From DATFQI01 sp963816955 (GTDB taxonomy: Bacteria; Actinomycetota; Thermoleophilia; Solirubrobacterales; Solirubrobacteraceae): a DNA stretch of 64,000 bases. Below the pieces are notes generated by a model, which was given only the letters and a program-made list of their open reading frames with translations, did not search any database and had not been told where the DNA came from. Positions 38,924 to 47,154 of the stretch are shown piece by piece (positions within the stretch are counted from its first letter, which is position 1; the number at the start of each line of letters is the position of its first letter). A program made the translations under genes and the position numbers. The DNA is taken from positions 992,001-1,056,000 of the forward strand of contig CAWFME010000004.1 in the NCBI GenBank assembly GCA_963816955.1, written 5' to 3'.

Positions 38924-41900
38924 GTGTCCCGCCCCGCGCTGGATCGGCTCGTCCTGCCAGGCCTCGCCGCGCTGGCGTTCGCGCTCGCGCTGATCCAGCG
39001 CCCAGGACGGGCCTCCTCGGACACGAAGATCGGCCTCCACGTCGACCCTGTGGGGTTCCTGGGCGACGTCGCGGCCGCGTGGTCGCCGACCGAGGACCTC
39101 GGCCACGTGCAGGGTGGCCAGTACGGCGGCTACCTGTGGCCGATGGGGCCGTTCTTCGCGCTCGGGCGCCTCATCGGCCTCAGCCCGTGGCTCACGCAGC
39201 GGCTGTGGCTCGGGCTCGTGCTCGCGCTGGCGGCGTGGGGGATCGTGCGGCTGATGGACGCGCTCGCCGGCCGCCCGCGCGGCGCGGCGCACCTGGTCGC
39301 CGGCCTGCTGTTCCTGCTCAACCCGTACGTGGCGGTGTTCACGGCGCGCACGTCGGTGACGCTGCTCGGCTACGCCGCGCTGCCGTGGCTGCTGCTGTGC
39401 GTGCACCGCGGCCTGCGCGCGCCGCGCTCGTGGTGGTGGCCGGCGGCGTTCGCGCTGGTCGTCGCCTGCGCCGGCGGCGGCGTCAACGCCGCGGTGACGG
39501 CGTGGGTTCTGGTCGGGCCGCTGCTGCTGGCGCTGTTCGCGCTCGCCACCCGCGCGGTCGGCGCGAGGGCGCTGGTCGCGTTCGGCTGGCGGACGCTGCT
39601 GCTGACCGGGCTGGGCGCCGTCTGGTGGGTGGTCCCGACGCTCGTGCAGGCCCGCCACGGCGTCGACTTCCTGCGCTTCACGGAGCAGCCCGGGACGATC
39701 TGGTCGACCACGAGCCTGCCCGAGTCGCTGCGGCTGATGGGCTACTGGATCTCGTACCTGGGGGTGGGCTACGGCGGGCGGCTGCGGCCGCTGTTCGGCG
39801 ACGGCGCCGTGTTCCTGTTCGCGTGGCCGGTAGTGCTCGCGGGCCTGCTCGTGCCCGCGATCGTGCTCAGCTCGTTCGCGCTCGTGCGGCGCTCGCGCCC
39901 GGCGGCGTTCCTGTTGCTGCTGGCGCTCACCGGCCTGGTGGCGATGGTGGCGGGCTTCCCCGAGGGGACGCCGCTGCGACGGGCGATGAACTTCACCTAC
40001 AACCACTTCGCGCCGCTGCAGTTCCTGCGCACGACCTACAAGGCGGGGCCGCTGGTGGCGCTCGGGCTCGCCGGGCTCGGCGGGCTCGCGGCCGCGCGCG
40101 TGGCGCCGTGGCTGCGCGCCCGCGGCCGGGCGCTGCCGGCGCTCGGGCTCGCCGGGCTGGCGGGGCTGGCCGCCGTCGCGTGCTGGCCGCTGGTGCGCGG
40201 GCAGGCGCTGGACTCGCAGCTCACCTGGGAGCGGATCCCGCCCGCCTGGACATCAGCCGCGGACCACGTGGACGCCGCGGTGGGCGACGAGGGCCGTGCG
40301 GTCGTGCTCCCGGGCCAGCTCTACGCCGACTACGACTGGGGCGGGACCGTCGACGCGATCCTGCCGGCGCTCGCCGACCGGCCGGTCGCCGTCCGCTACG
40401 CCGTGCCTTACGCCGACCTGCGGGCCGTCGACCTGCTGTGGACGGTCGACGGGCTCGTGCAGCAGCGCCGCGCGCTGCCCGGCCAGCTCGGGCCGCTGCT
40501 GGACCTGCTGTCGGCGCGCACGACCGTCGCCGGCGCCGACGACTCGCGCGCCGGCAGCGGTGCGGCGACCGCGGCCGACGCCGCCGACGTGCTCGACCAG
40601 CTCGGGGCGCCGGACGAAGCCTGGGGGCCGGTCCGCCGCGAACCGCGCGCCGCTGGGACCCTCGGCGCCGCGCGGCCGCTGCCGCGGGTGCGGGCCTGGG
40701 ATCGGCCAGGCGCGCGGCCGATGGTGCGCCTGGAGGCCGACGCCGGCGCGACCGTCATCGACGGCAGCGCGGACGCGCTCGCCGGCCTCGCCGCGTTCGG
40801 CGCGCTCCCGTCCGGGCGGATCGCCTATGCGGGCGACGCGAGCGCGGACGAGCTGCGCCGCGCGGGAGAGGTCGTGATCTCCGACTCCAACCGGCGGCGG
40901 GTGCTCGCGGCCGCGCGCATGGCGCAGAACCACGGCGCGACGCTGGCCGCCGACGACCCGTTCTCGCCCGACGCGGCCGTGCTCGACCTGTTCCCGGCGC
41001 GCGGCGCCGACGGCCAGACCGTCGCCACCTATGACGGCGCCCGCTACCTGCGCATGCCGTTCTCGCCCGCCTACTCGCAGTTCCCGGAGCGGCGGCCGTT
41101 CGCCGCCTTCGACGGCGACCCGGCCACTCACTGGCAGGCCGACCGCGCGCTCGAGGAGGCCCGGCACTGGCTCGAGATCGGCTTCGACGCGCCGCGCGAC
41201 GTGGAGTCGATCGAGCTGCTGCCGTACTCCGACCGCCGCGCGAAGGTGACGGCGGTCGAGGTCGCGGGCCGGACCTTCACCGTGCAACCGGGCTGGAACC
41301 GGCTCGAGCCCGGCCTGCGCGACGTGCGCTCGCTGCGCGTGCGGATCGCCCGCGTGCAGACGCCCGGCGGCGTCCCCGACGGGCCGGGCGGCATCCGCGA
41401 GCTGCGCATCCCGGGCGTGCAGGTGCGCGAGGCGCTGCGGCCGCCCGTGCTGGCCGAGCGCGCGCTCGCCGGCCGCGACCTCGACGCGACCGGCCTGACC
41501 TACCTGTTCGAGCGCACCACTGGCGACGACCCGTTCCGCCGCGATCCGAGGCGCGGCACATCGGGCGCGGTGCTCGTCCGCGACCGTCAGGACGGCGAGC
41601 GCGGGCTCTCGCGCGCGATCTCGCCGCCCGCCGCGCGCGAATGGCACGCCGAGGGCTGGGGCACCGTCGACCCGCGGGCCCGCGACAGCGCGATCGACGC
41701 GCTGGCGGGCGCCGCCCCGCGTGGGGGCGCCGCGGGTGGGGCCACCTTCGAGTCCTCCGGGCGGTTCCAGGGGCGGCCGGGGTTCCGGGCGTCGAGCGCG
41801 TTCGACAGCGCTCCGCGGCCGTGGATCGGCTCGTGGCTGGACGGGCGCACCGCGTGGATCGAGTGGAGGACGCCCCGGCGCGAGACCGTGCACGAGCTGC

Positions 41901-43111
41901 GGCTCGAGCCGGCCGAGGAGACCGTCCGGCGGGCGACGCTCGTGCGCGCCCGCGTGGACGGCGAGACCACGGCCGAGCTCCCCGTCTCCGGCGACGGCCG
42001 CGTGGTGCTCCCGGAGCCGATGCGGGGGCGCGCGTTCCGGCTGGAGATCCTGCGCGCGGCCTTCCCGGCGGGCGCGACCGGGGCCGAGCGGCAGCGGCGC
42101 GCGGTCGGCATCCGCGAGATCACGGGCGCCGGCGTCCCGATCGCCTCGGTGCCCCGGAGCGGCCGGGTGCGCGGGGCCTGCGGCGACCTCGAGGGCACGC
42201 TCGGCGCCGCGCGGGTGCGGATGCGCGCCGACGCGACCGTCGCGGACCTCGATGCGGGCCGCCCCCTGCGCTTCCGGCCGTGCGGCGGACCGGCGAGCCT
42301 CGGCGCCGGCCCCGCCCGCCTCCGCATGCCCGCCGCCAGCTTCGCGCCCTACCTGGTGCGGCTGCGCTCGCCCGCCCCCAGCCCGCCCGCGCGGACCGCC
42401 GCCGTGCCCGGCCGCGTGGTCGACCCTGGCACGCCCAAGCGCGACGCCCGTACCGGCGTGGAGCTCGAGCTGCGCGAGCCGGCGTGGCTCGTGCTCGGCC
42501 AGTCCTACAGCGACGCCTGGCGGGCGAGCTGCGACGGGAACGACCTCGGCGCCCCCGTGCCGGCCGACGGCTACGCGATGGCCTGGCGGGTCCCGGCGGG
42601 CTGCCGCGACGCCGAGATGGCCTTCGCGCCCGACTCGCTCGTCCGGGCGGGCTACCTCGTCTCGCTGCCGGTCCTGCTGGCCATGCTCGGGCTCGTCCTC
42701 GTACGGCGCCCGCCCGACGCGGGGCCCGAGCCCGCCGCCGGCGAGCTCCCCGAGCCGGGAGCGCGGCCGCTGCCCGCCAAGCGCGCGGCCGTGCTCGCGC
42801 TCGTCGCCGGCGCGGTGCTCGGCTTCGTGTTCGCCGCCCGCGGCGCGCCGCTGATCGCCCTTGGGACGTTCCTGATCCTCTGGCGCGGGGTCGGCGTCCG
42901 CGCGCTCGTCACGGCGGCTGGAGCGCTGCTGCTCGTGGCGGTACCGGTGCTCACGCTGGCGATCGGCGTCGAGGACCGCGGCGGCTACAACCCCGAGTAC
43001 GCCCAGGTGCGGATCGCCGTCCACTGGGTCGCGGTGGCCGCGGTCATCCTGCTGGTGCTGGCGCTGGCTCGGGTGCTCGGTGCAGCGCGACGCCGGCGAT
43101 CACCAGCATGA
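38924..43111 (+). CDS. AftD-like alpha-(1->3)-arabinofuranosyltransferase homologue (DUF3367 type), 1395 aa
   Basis: A giant GT-C membrane enzyme. The N-terminal loop SSDTKIGLHVDPVGFLGD then GHVQGGQYGGYLWPMGPFFALG matches the conserved opening of mycobacterial AftD (DTK..DP.GFL...VQ..AYGYLFP.G.FF), including the Asp after helix 1. About 12 helices follow to residue ~430. A long exported part (~430-1240) contains two discoidin/carbohydrate-binding-like modules (FAAFDGDPATHWQAD; IGSWLDGRTAWIEW) and a third beta-rich segment. Three or four helices close the protein. Total length is very close to AftD of Mycobacterium (~1400). AftD adds arabinose to arabinogalactan and lipoarabinomannan. The actual sugar here is unknown. 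The last 68 bp overlap the convergent exporter gene. Confidence 0.85.
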   Translation: MSRPALDRLVLPGLAALAFALALIQRPGRASSDTKIGLHVDPVGFLGDVAAAWSPTEDLGHVQGGQYGGYLWPMGPFFALGRLIGLSPWLTQRLWLGLVLALAAWGIVRLMDALAGRPRGAAHLVAGLLFLLNPYVAVFTARTSVTLLGYAALPWLLLCVHRGLRAPRSWWWPAAFALVVACAGGGVNAAVTAWVLVGPLLLALFALATRAVGARALVAFGWRTLLLTGLGAVWWVVPTLVQARHGVDFLRFTEQPGTIWSTTSLPESLRLMGYWISYLGVGYGGRLRPLFGDGAVFLFAWPVVLAGLLVPAIVLSSFALVRRSRPAAFLLLLALTGLVAMVAGFPEGTPLRRAMNFTYNHFAPLQFLRTTYKAGPLVALGLAGLGGLAAARVAPWLRARGRALPALGLAGLAGLAAVACWPLVRGQALDSQLTWERIPPAWTSAADHVDAAVGDEGRAVVLPGQLYADYDWGGTVDAILPALADRPVAVRYAVPYADLRAVDLLWTVDGLVQQRRALPGQLGPLLDLLSARTTVAGADDSRAGSGAATAADAADVLDQLGAPDEAWGPVRREPRAAGTLGAARPLPRVRAWDRPGARPMVRLEADAGATVIDGSADALAGLAAFGALPSGRIAYAGDASADELRRAGEVVISDSNRRRVLAAARMAQNHGATLAADDPFSPDAAVLDLFPARGADGQTVATYDGARYLRMPFSPAYSQFPERRPFAAFDGDPATHWQADRALEEARHWLEIGFDAPRDVESIELLPYSDRRAKVTAVEVAGRTFTVQPGWNRLEPGLRDVRSLRVRIARVQTPGGVPDGPGGIRELRIPGVQVREALRPPVLAERALAGRDLDATGLTYLFERTTGDDPFRRDPRRGTSGAVLVRDRQDGERGLSRAISPPAAREWHAEGWGTVDPRARDSAIDALAGAAPRGGAAGGATFESSGRFQGRPGFRASSAFDSAPRPWIGSWLDGRTAWIEWRTPRRETVHELRLEPAEETVRRATLVRARVDGETTAELPVSGDGRVVLPEPMRGRAFRLEILRAAFPAGATGAERQRRAVGIREITGAGVPIASVPRSGRVRGACGDLEGTLGAARVRMRADATVADLDAGRPLRFRPCGGPASLGAGPARLRMPAASFAPYLVRLRSPAPSPPARTAAVPGRVVDPGTPKRDARTGVELELREPAWLVLGQSYSDAWRASCDGNDLGAPVPADGYAMAWRVPAGCRDAEMAFAPDSLVRAGYLVSLPVLLAMLGLVLVRRPPDAGPEPAAGELPEPGARPLPAKRAAVLALVAGAVLGFVFAARGAPLIALGTFLILWRGVGVRALVTAAGALLLVAVPVLTLAIGVEDRGGYNPEYAQVRIAVHWVAVAAVILLVLALARVLGAARRRRSPA

Positions 43112-43884
43112 CCCCGGCCGCCTCGGCGACCGACGGCACCTGCCCCAGCACCACGACCCCGATCACCGCCGCGGTGGCGGGCAGCAGCGACACCAGCAGC
43201 GCATAGGTGGCGCGCGGCAGCCGTGCCATCGCGAGCTGGTCGAACACGTACGGGATCACCGACGAGGAGATCCCGACGCCGATGCCCGCCGCCAGCGCGA
43301 CGCGGATCCGCGAACGCCGGCAGCGCCTCCGCGCCCGCCAGCGGCGTGACCGCCACCGCCGCGACGATCATCGCGGCGCCCAGCGCATCGACGCCCGCGC
43401 CCTGCGCCGCCCGGTGGGCGAGCACGATGTAGAGCGCGAACAGCCCCGCGTTGGCGAACGCGAGCGCGACGCCGAGCGGCTCGCCCTCGAGCCGGATGCC
43501 CGTCAGCAGGTAGACGCCCGGCACCGCGACGACCAGCGCCGCGGCGTTGCGCGGCGTGCGCGCGCCGAGCGCGGCCAGCCCGATCACCGGCAGGAACTCG
43601 ATCGCCGCGACCGTCGCCAGCGGCAGCCGGTCGATCGCGAGGTAGAAGCAGCAGTTCATCAGCGCCAGCACGGCGCCCCACGCGAGCAGCGTGTTGCGGT
43701 CGAGCCCGCGCAGGGCCCGCCACGGCCGCCGCCAGAGCGCGAACACGAGCGCGGCGGAGGCGATCCGCAGCCACGCGACGCCGAGCGCGTCGACGCGCAC
43801 GAAGAGCAGCACGGCGAACGCGGGGCCGAGGTAGTGGAAGACGGCGCTGCCGACGAAGTAGGCGTGCGGGGGAACGCGCTGCAC
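43044..43884 (-). CDS. EamA/DMT-family transporter (one frameshift near 43302)
   Basis: A ~279-residue, ten-helix metabolite exporter of the drug/metabolite transporter superfamily. The two EamA halves are visible: FHYLGPAFAVLLFVRVDALGVAWLRI in the first and, after the shift, VPYVFDQLAMARLPRATYALLVSLLPATAAVIG in the second (as IPYVFDQLA). The frame changes at GAT CCG-C-GTC GCG (one extra C near 43302); the span is 1 mod 3. RhtA-type relatives export threonine and homoserine. Divergence from an Lrp/AsnC regulator 63 bp away supports an amino-acid exporter. GTG 43884 is 7 nt from GATCCT. Confidence 0.83.
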
Positions 43885-43947
43885 GTTCTGCAGGATCGCG
43901 GCCGCTGTGTCACGATCCCATGGACGATCGCAGGAGGTTCACGACCA

Positions 43948-44391
43948 ATGCCTTCGAATCGACGGCAGATCGACGACATCGACCTTCGTCTCCTCGCCGA
44001 GCTCGAGGAGGACGCCCGCGTGTCGAACGCCGAGCTCGGCCGCCGCGTCGGGCTGTCGGCGCCCGCGGTCGCCGAGCGCGTCGCGCGCCTGCTCCAGTCG
44101 GGCGCGATCACGGGCTTCCACGCCGCGGTCGACCCGCGCGCGCTCGGGCTGACGCTGTCGGCGATCCTGCGCATCCGCCCGGCGCCGCGCGAGCTGTCGA
44201 AGGTGGCCCAGCTCGCCCGCGACACGCCCGAGGTGGTCGAGTGCCACCGCATCACGGGCGAGGACTGCTTCTTCGTCAAGCTCCACGTCCGCGACGTCGA
44301 GCACCTCGAGGAGGTGATCGACGCGTTCGCGTTCTACGGCCAGACGACGACGTCGATCATGCAGACCTCGCCGGTGCCGCGGCGCGCGTGA
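43948..44391 (+). CDS. Lrp/AsnC-family transcriptional regulator
   Basis: A 147-residue regulator with an N-terminal AsnC winged helix (DDIDLRLLAELEEDARVSNAELGRRVGLSAPAVAERVARL, shown in outline) and a C-terminal RAM ligand-binding domain (VVECHRITGEDCFFVKLHV, LEEVIDAFAFYGQTTTSI). ATG 43948 has a proper AGGAGG ribosome site at 43932-43937, so this mRNA has a leader, unlike many neighbours. It is divergent from the EamA exporter, and the regulator most likely responds to the exported amino acid and controls the 63-bp shared region. Confidence 0.93.
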   Translation: MPSNRRQIDDIDLRLLAELEEDARVSNAELGRRVGLSAPAVAERVARLLQSGAITGFHAAVDPRALGLTLSAILRIRPAPRELSKVAQLARDTPEVVECHRITGEDCFFVKLHVRDVEHLEEVIDAFAFYGQTTTSIMQTSPVPRRA

Positions 44392-44431
44392 CGAGCGATG
44401 AGTTCCCGGTCCCGCTGCGGTCGGTAGGCCC

Positions 44432-45158
44432 ATGACACTTCCCGAGATGGTCACCCCCGAGGAGTGGCGCGAGGCGCGCGTCGCCCTGCTGGAGCAGGAG
44501 AAGGCGATGACCCGCGCGCGCGACGAGCTGAGCGCGCAGCGCCGCCGGCTGCCGATGGTCGAGATCACCAAGGACTACCGCTTCGAGGGCCCGCGGGGCG
44601 AGGTCGGGCTGTCGGACCTGTTCGAGGGGCGGCTGCAGCTGATCGTCGGCCACTTCATGTTCCACCCGGAGTGGGAGGACGGCTGCCCGAGCTGCTCGGC
44701 CGGCGCCGACGAGGTCGCCGACGGCCTGCGCGAGCACCTCGCGGTCCGCGACACCACGCTCGCCTACGTCTCGCGTGCCCCGCTGGAGAAGATCGAGCGC
44801 TACAAGGCCAAGAAGGGCTGGACGTTCCCGTGGTACTCGTCGCACGGCAGCGACTTCAACTACGACTTCGACGTCACGCTCGACAGCTCCGTGAAGCCGA
44901 TGGAGTTCAACTACCGCGAGGCGCCGGCCGGCCTGGGAGGAGTCCGAGCAGCCGTTCGACATGCCCGGCACGAGCTGCTTCCTGCGCGACGGCGACCGGG
45001 TCTTCCACACCTACTCGTCCTACGCCCGCGGGGCGGAGTGGACCGGCGGCTCCTACGCCTTCCTCGACCTGACGGCGCTCGGGCGCCAGGAGGACTGGGA
45101 GGAGCCCAAGGACCGCGCCGGCAACGCCCGGGGGAACACGCCGGACTTCGCGTCATGA
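44432..45158 (+). CDS. DUF899 thioredoxin-fold protein (one frameshift near 44930)
   Basis: A ~241-residue cytoplasmic protein of the DUF899 family. It begins VTPEEWREARVALLEQEKAMTRARDEL, has YRFEGPRGEVGLSDLF, and the CxxC-like segment EDGCPSCSAGADEVAD near residue 88. The frame changes at GCC-G-GCC TGG (one extra G near 44930), joining REAPAG to AWEESEQPFDMPGTSCFLRDG and the family end YAFLDLTALGRQEDWEEP. The span is 1 mod 3. Biochemical function is not established for the family; a redox role is inferred from fold. The stop overlaps the next ATG by 4 nt. Confidence 0.85.
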
Positions 45159-46414
45159 GGGTCCTCGCCGCGGTGACCGCGCTCGCCCTGGCCGCGCCCG
45201 CGGCCGCGAGCGCGGCGCCGGGCGACCTCGATCCCTCCTTCGGCGGCGGCGCCGGCTGGGTGCGCACGCTCGAGGTCCGCGACGCGTCCAACAACTACCT
45301 GCCGGAGGGCGCGGAGGACGTGGCGATCCAGCCCGACGGCAGGATCGTCGTGACCGGGCCGGTCATCGACGGCCGCTCGAACCGCTACTTCGGCGCCCTG
45401 CGCTACCTGCCGGACGGCTCGCTCGACGGCTCGTTCGGCTCGGGCGGCCTCGTCGCGATCGACCTCGGGAGCTTCGAGGACCCGCGCGCCGTGGCCCTGC
45501 AGCGCGACGGCAAGATCGTCGTGGCAGGGGAGACCGACTGCGAGACCGCCCGCTGCTTCGCCGCGATGCGCTTCAACCCGGACGGCTCGCCCGACGGCTC
45601 CTTCGGCGCGGGCGGGGTCGTGCGCGTGCCGTTCTACCTCAAGGCCGCATGGGCCAACGACGTCGCGATCGACGGCGCCGGGCGGATCGTCATGGCGGGC
45701 GTGCGCCTGCGCGGCGGCGACGCGCAGGACAGCGCGACGGTGTGCGTGATCCGGCTGCTCGGTGACGGGCGCCCGGACCCGGCCTTCTCGCGCGACGGCG
45801 TGGCGATCGTCGACCACGGCTACGGCAACGACAGCGCCGAGGCGGTCGTGCTGCGCGGCGGCAAGGTCGTCGTCGCGGGCGACGGGCGGCGCGCGTCGGG
45901 CGGCAGCTCGTTCGGACTGGCGCGGCTGCGCGGCGACGGCCGGCTGGACCGCTCCTTCGGCCGCCGCGGGCGCCGGCTCGTGACCTTCGGCGGCCGCCGG
46001 ATCGCCGGCGCCTACGGGCTGGCGGCGGCGCCGGGCGGACGATTCGCGGTCGCCGGCAGCGCGGTGATCGAGGGCCGGCAGCCGCAGATGGCGCTCGCGC
46101 TGGTCTCGCGCGGCGGCGGCGTGGTGCGCCGCGTGCGCAGCGCGCCCGGCCCGTTCGGCGGCTACGCGAGGGCGGTGCGGGCGACCCGCGCCGGGATCCT
46201 CGTCGCCGGCCGTGCCTACGCCGAGGCGGGGACGGGGCCCTCGGACTGGGCGCTCGCCCGCTACACGCCCGGCGGGCGCCTGCTCGGCGTTGCCCGGACC
46301 GACTTCGGCACGGGCGAGGACGCCGCGGAGGCGATCGCGCTCACGTCAGGGCGCGCGACCGTCGCCGGCTCGATCTACGGCAGCCACGGCGTCGCCCGCT
46401 ACGCCACGCGCTAG
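45155..46414 (+). CDS. secreted delta-60 repeat (beta-propeller) protein
   Basis: A 419-residue protein with a signal peptide (VLAAVTALALAAPAAASA). It is followed by about six repeats of the delta-60 type, each with a pattern such as VAIQPDGRIVVTG, FGALRYLPDGSLDGSFGSGG, VALQRDGKIVVAGE, and RFNPDGSPDGSFGAGG. Such repeats build beta-propellers, usually in surface or secreted proteins of unknown function. No catalytic residues are evident. ATG overlaps the DUF899 stop by 4 nt. Its own stop shares CTAG with the convergent methyltransferase gene. Confidence 0.85.
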   Translation: MRVLAAVTALALAAPAAASAAPGDLDPSFGGGAGWVRTLEVRDASNNYLPEGAEDVAIQPDGRIVVTGPVIDGRSNRYFGALRYLPDGSLDGSFGSGGLVAIDLGSFEDPRAVALQRDGKIVVAGETDCETARCFAAMRFNPDGSPDGSFGAGGVVRVPFYLKAAWANDVAIDGAGRIVMAGVRLRGGDAQDSATVCVIRLLGDGRPDPAFSRDGVAIVDHGYGNDSAEAVVLRGGKVVVAGDGRRASGGSSFGLARLRGDGRLDRSFGRRGRRLVTFGGRRIAGAYGLAAAPGGRFAVAGSAVIEGRQPQMALALVSRGGGVVRRVRSAPGPFGGYARAVRATRAGILVAGRAYAEAGTGPSDWALARYTPGGRLLGVARTDFGTGEDAAEAIALTSGRATVAGSIYGSHGVARYATR

Positions 46415-47154
46415 TAGGGCCAGTGCATGCCGGCCGGCAGGCCGAGCCGGTGCGCCACGGGGCGCAGGCCCGCCAGCACGAGCACCTTGAAGAGCACGTT
46501 GCGGGCGAACCAGGGCAGCTCGGCGAGCTGGCGGGCGGCGTCGCGCACCCGCTCGCGGCCGCGCAGCGGGGCGCGGACGTACTCCGCCAGCGAGCCCGTG
46601 CGGCCCGCGTAGCGCCAGCCGCCGCGGGCGACGCACTCGGCCAGCAGCGCGCCCGTGACGCCCACGGAGGAGAACGCGTCGTGCACGAGCATCGTGCCGC
46701 CCGGCGCGACGCGGGCGCCCCAGCGCGCGATGTCGTCGCGGGCAGGGCCGAAGCGGTGGGCGCCGTCGACGTACAGCAGGGCCAGCGGCCCCTCGACGTC
46801 GCCGAGCGCGCCGGCGCTCATCTTGCGCACGTGCCGCACCCGCCCGGCCACGCCGGCGGCCGCGAGGTTGGCGGTGAAGGCGTCGTGGTCGGCGTCGCCG
46901 CGGACGTGGTCGGCGCCGATCTCCTGCGGGCCGCGGTCCGAGCCCGCGTGCGGGTCGATCGCGACGATGCTCGCGCCCTCGGCCGCTGCGCGCGCGAGCA
47001 CGATCGTGGAGCGCCCGCGGAAGGAGCCGATCTCGACGATCGTGCCCGGCCCCGCGGCGGCCGCGCACGCGCTCAGGCGCTCGGCCTGCGCGGGGGTGAG
47101 CCAGCCCTCGGGCTCCGTGCCCGCGGGGGCCTCGCGCGCAGTGGCCTCGCTCAC
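46411..47154 (-). CDS. class I SAM methyltransferase (Methyltransf_24-like)
   Basis: A 247-residue enzyme with LTPAQAERL, SAM motif I TIVEIGSFRGRSTIVLA near residue 40, IVAIDPHAG, LALLYVDGAHRFGPARDDI and PGGTMLVHDAF, the order of PF13578 methyltransferases common in glycan and natural-product loci. A hydrophobic C-terminal stretch (LPWFARNVLFKVLVLAGL) might bind membrane or a partner. GTG 47154 overlaps the stop of the glycosyltransferase-flippase fusion by 4 nt, so it probably modifies that pathway's glycan. Confidence 0.83.
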   Translation of the reverse strand: MSEATAREAPAGTEPEGWLTPAQAERLSACAAAAGPGTIVEIGSFRGRSTIVLARAAAEGASIVAIDPHAGSDRGPQEIGADHVRGDADHDAFTANLAAAGVAGRVRHVRKMSAGALGDVEGPLALLYVDGAHRFGPARDDIARWGARVAPGGTMLVHDAFSSVGVTGALLAECVARGGWRYAGRTGSLAEYVRAPLRGRERVRDAARQLAELPWFARNVLFKVLVLAGLRPVAHRLGLPAGMHWPY

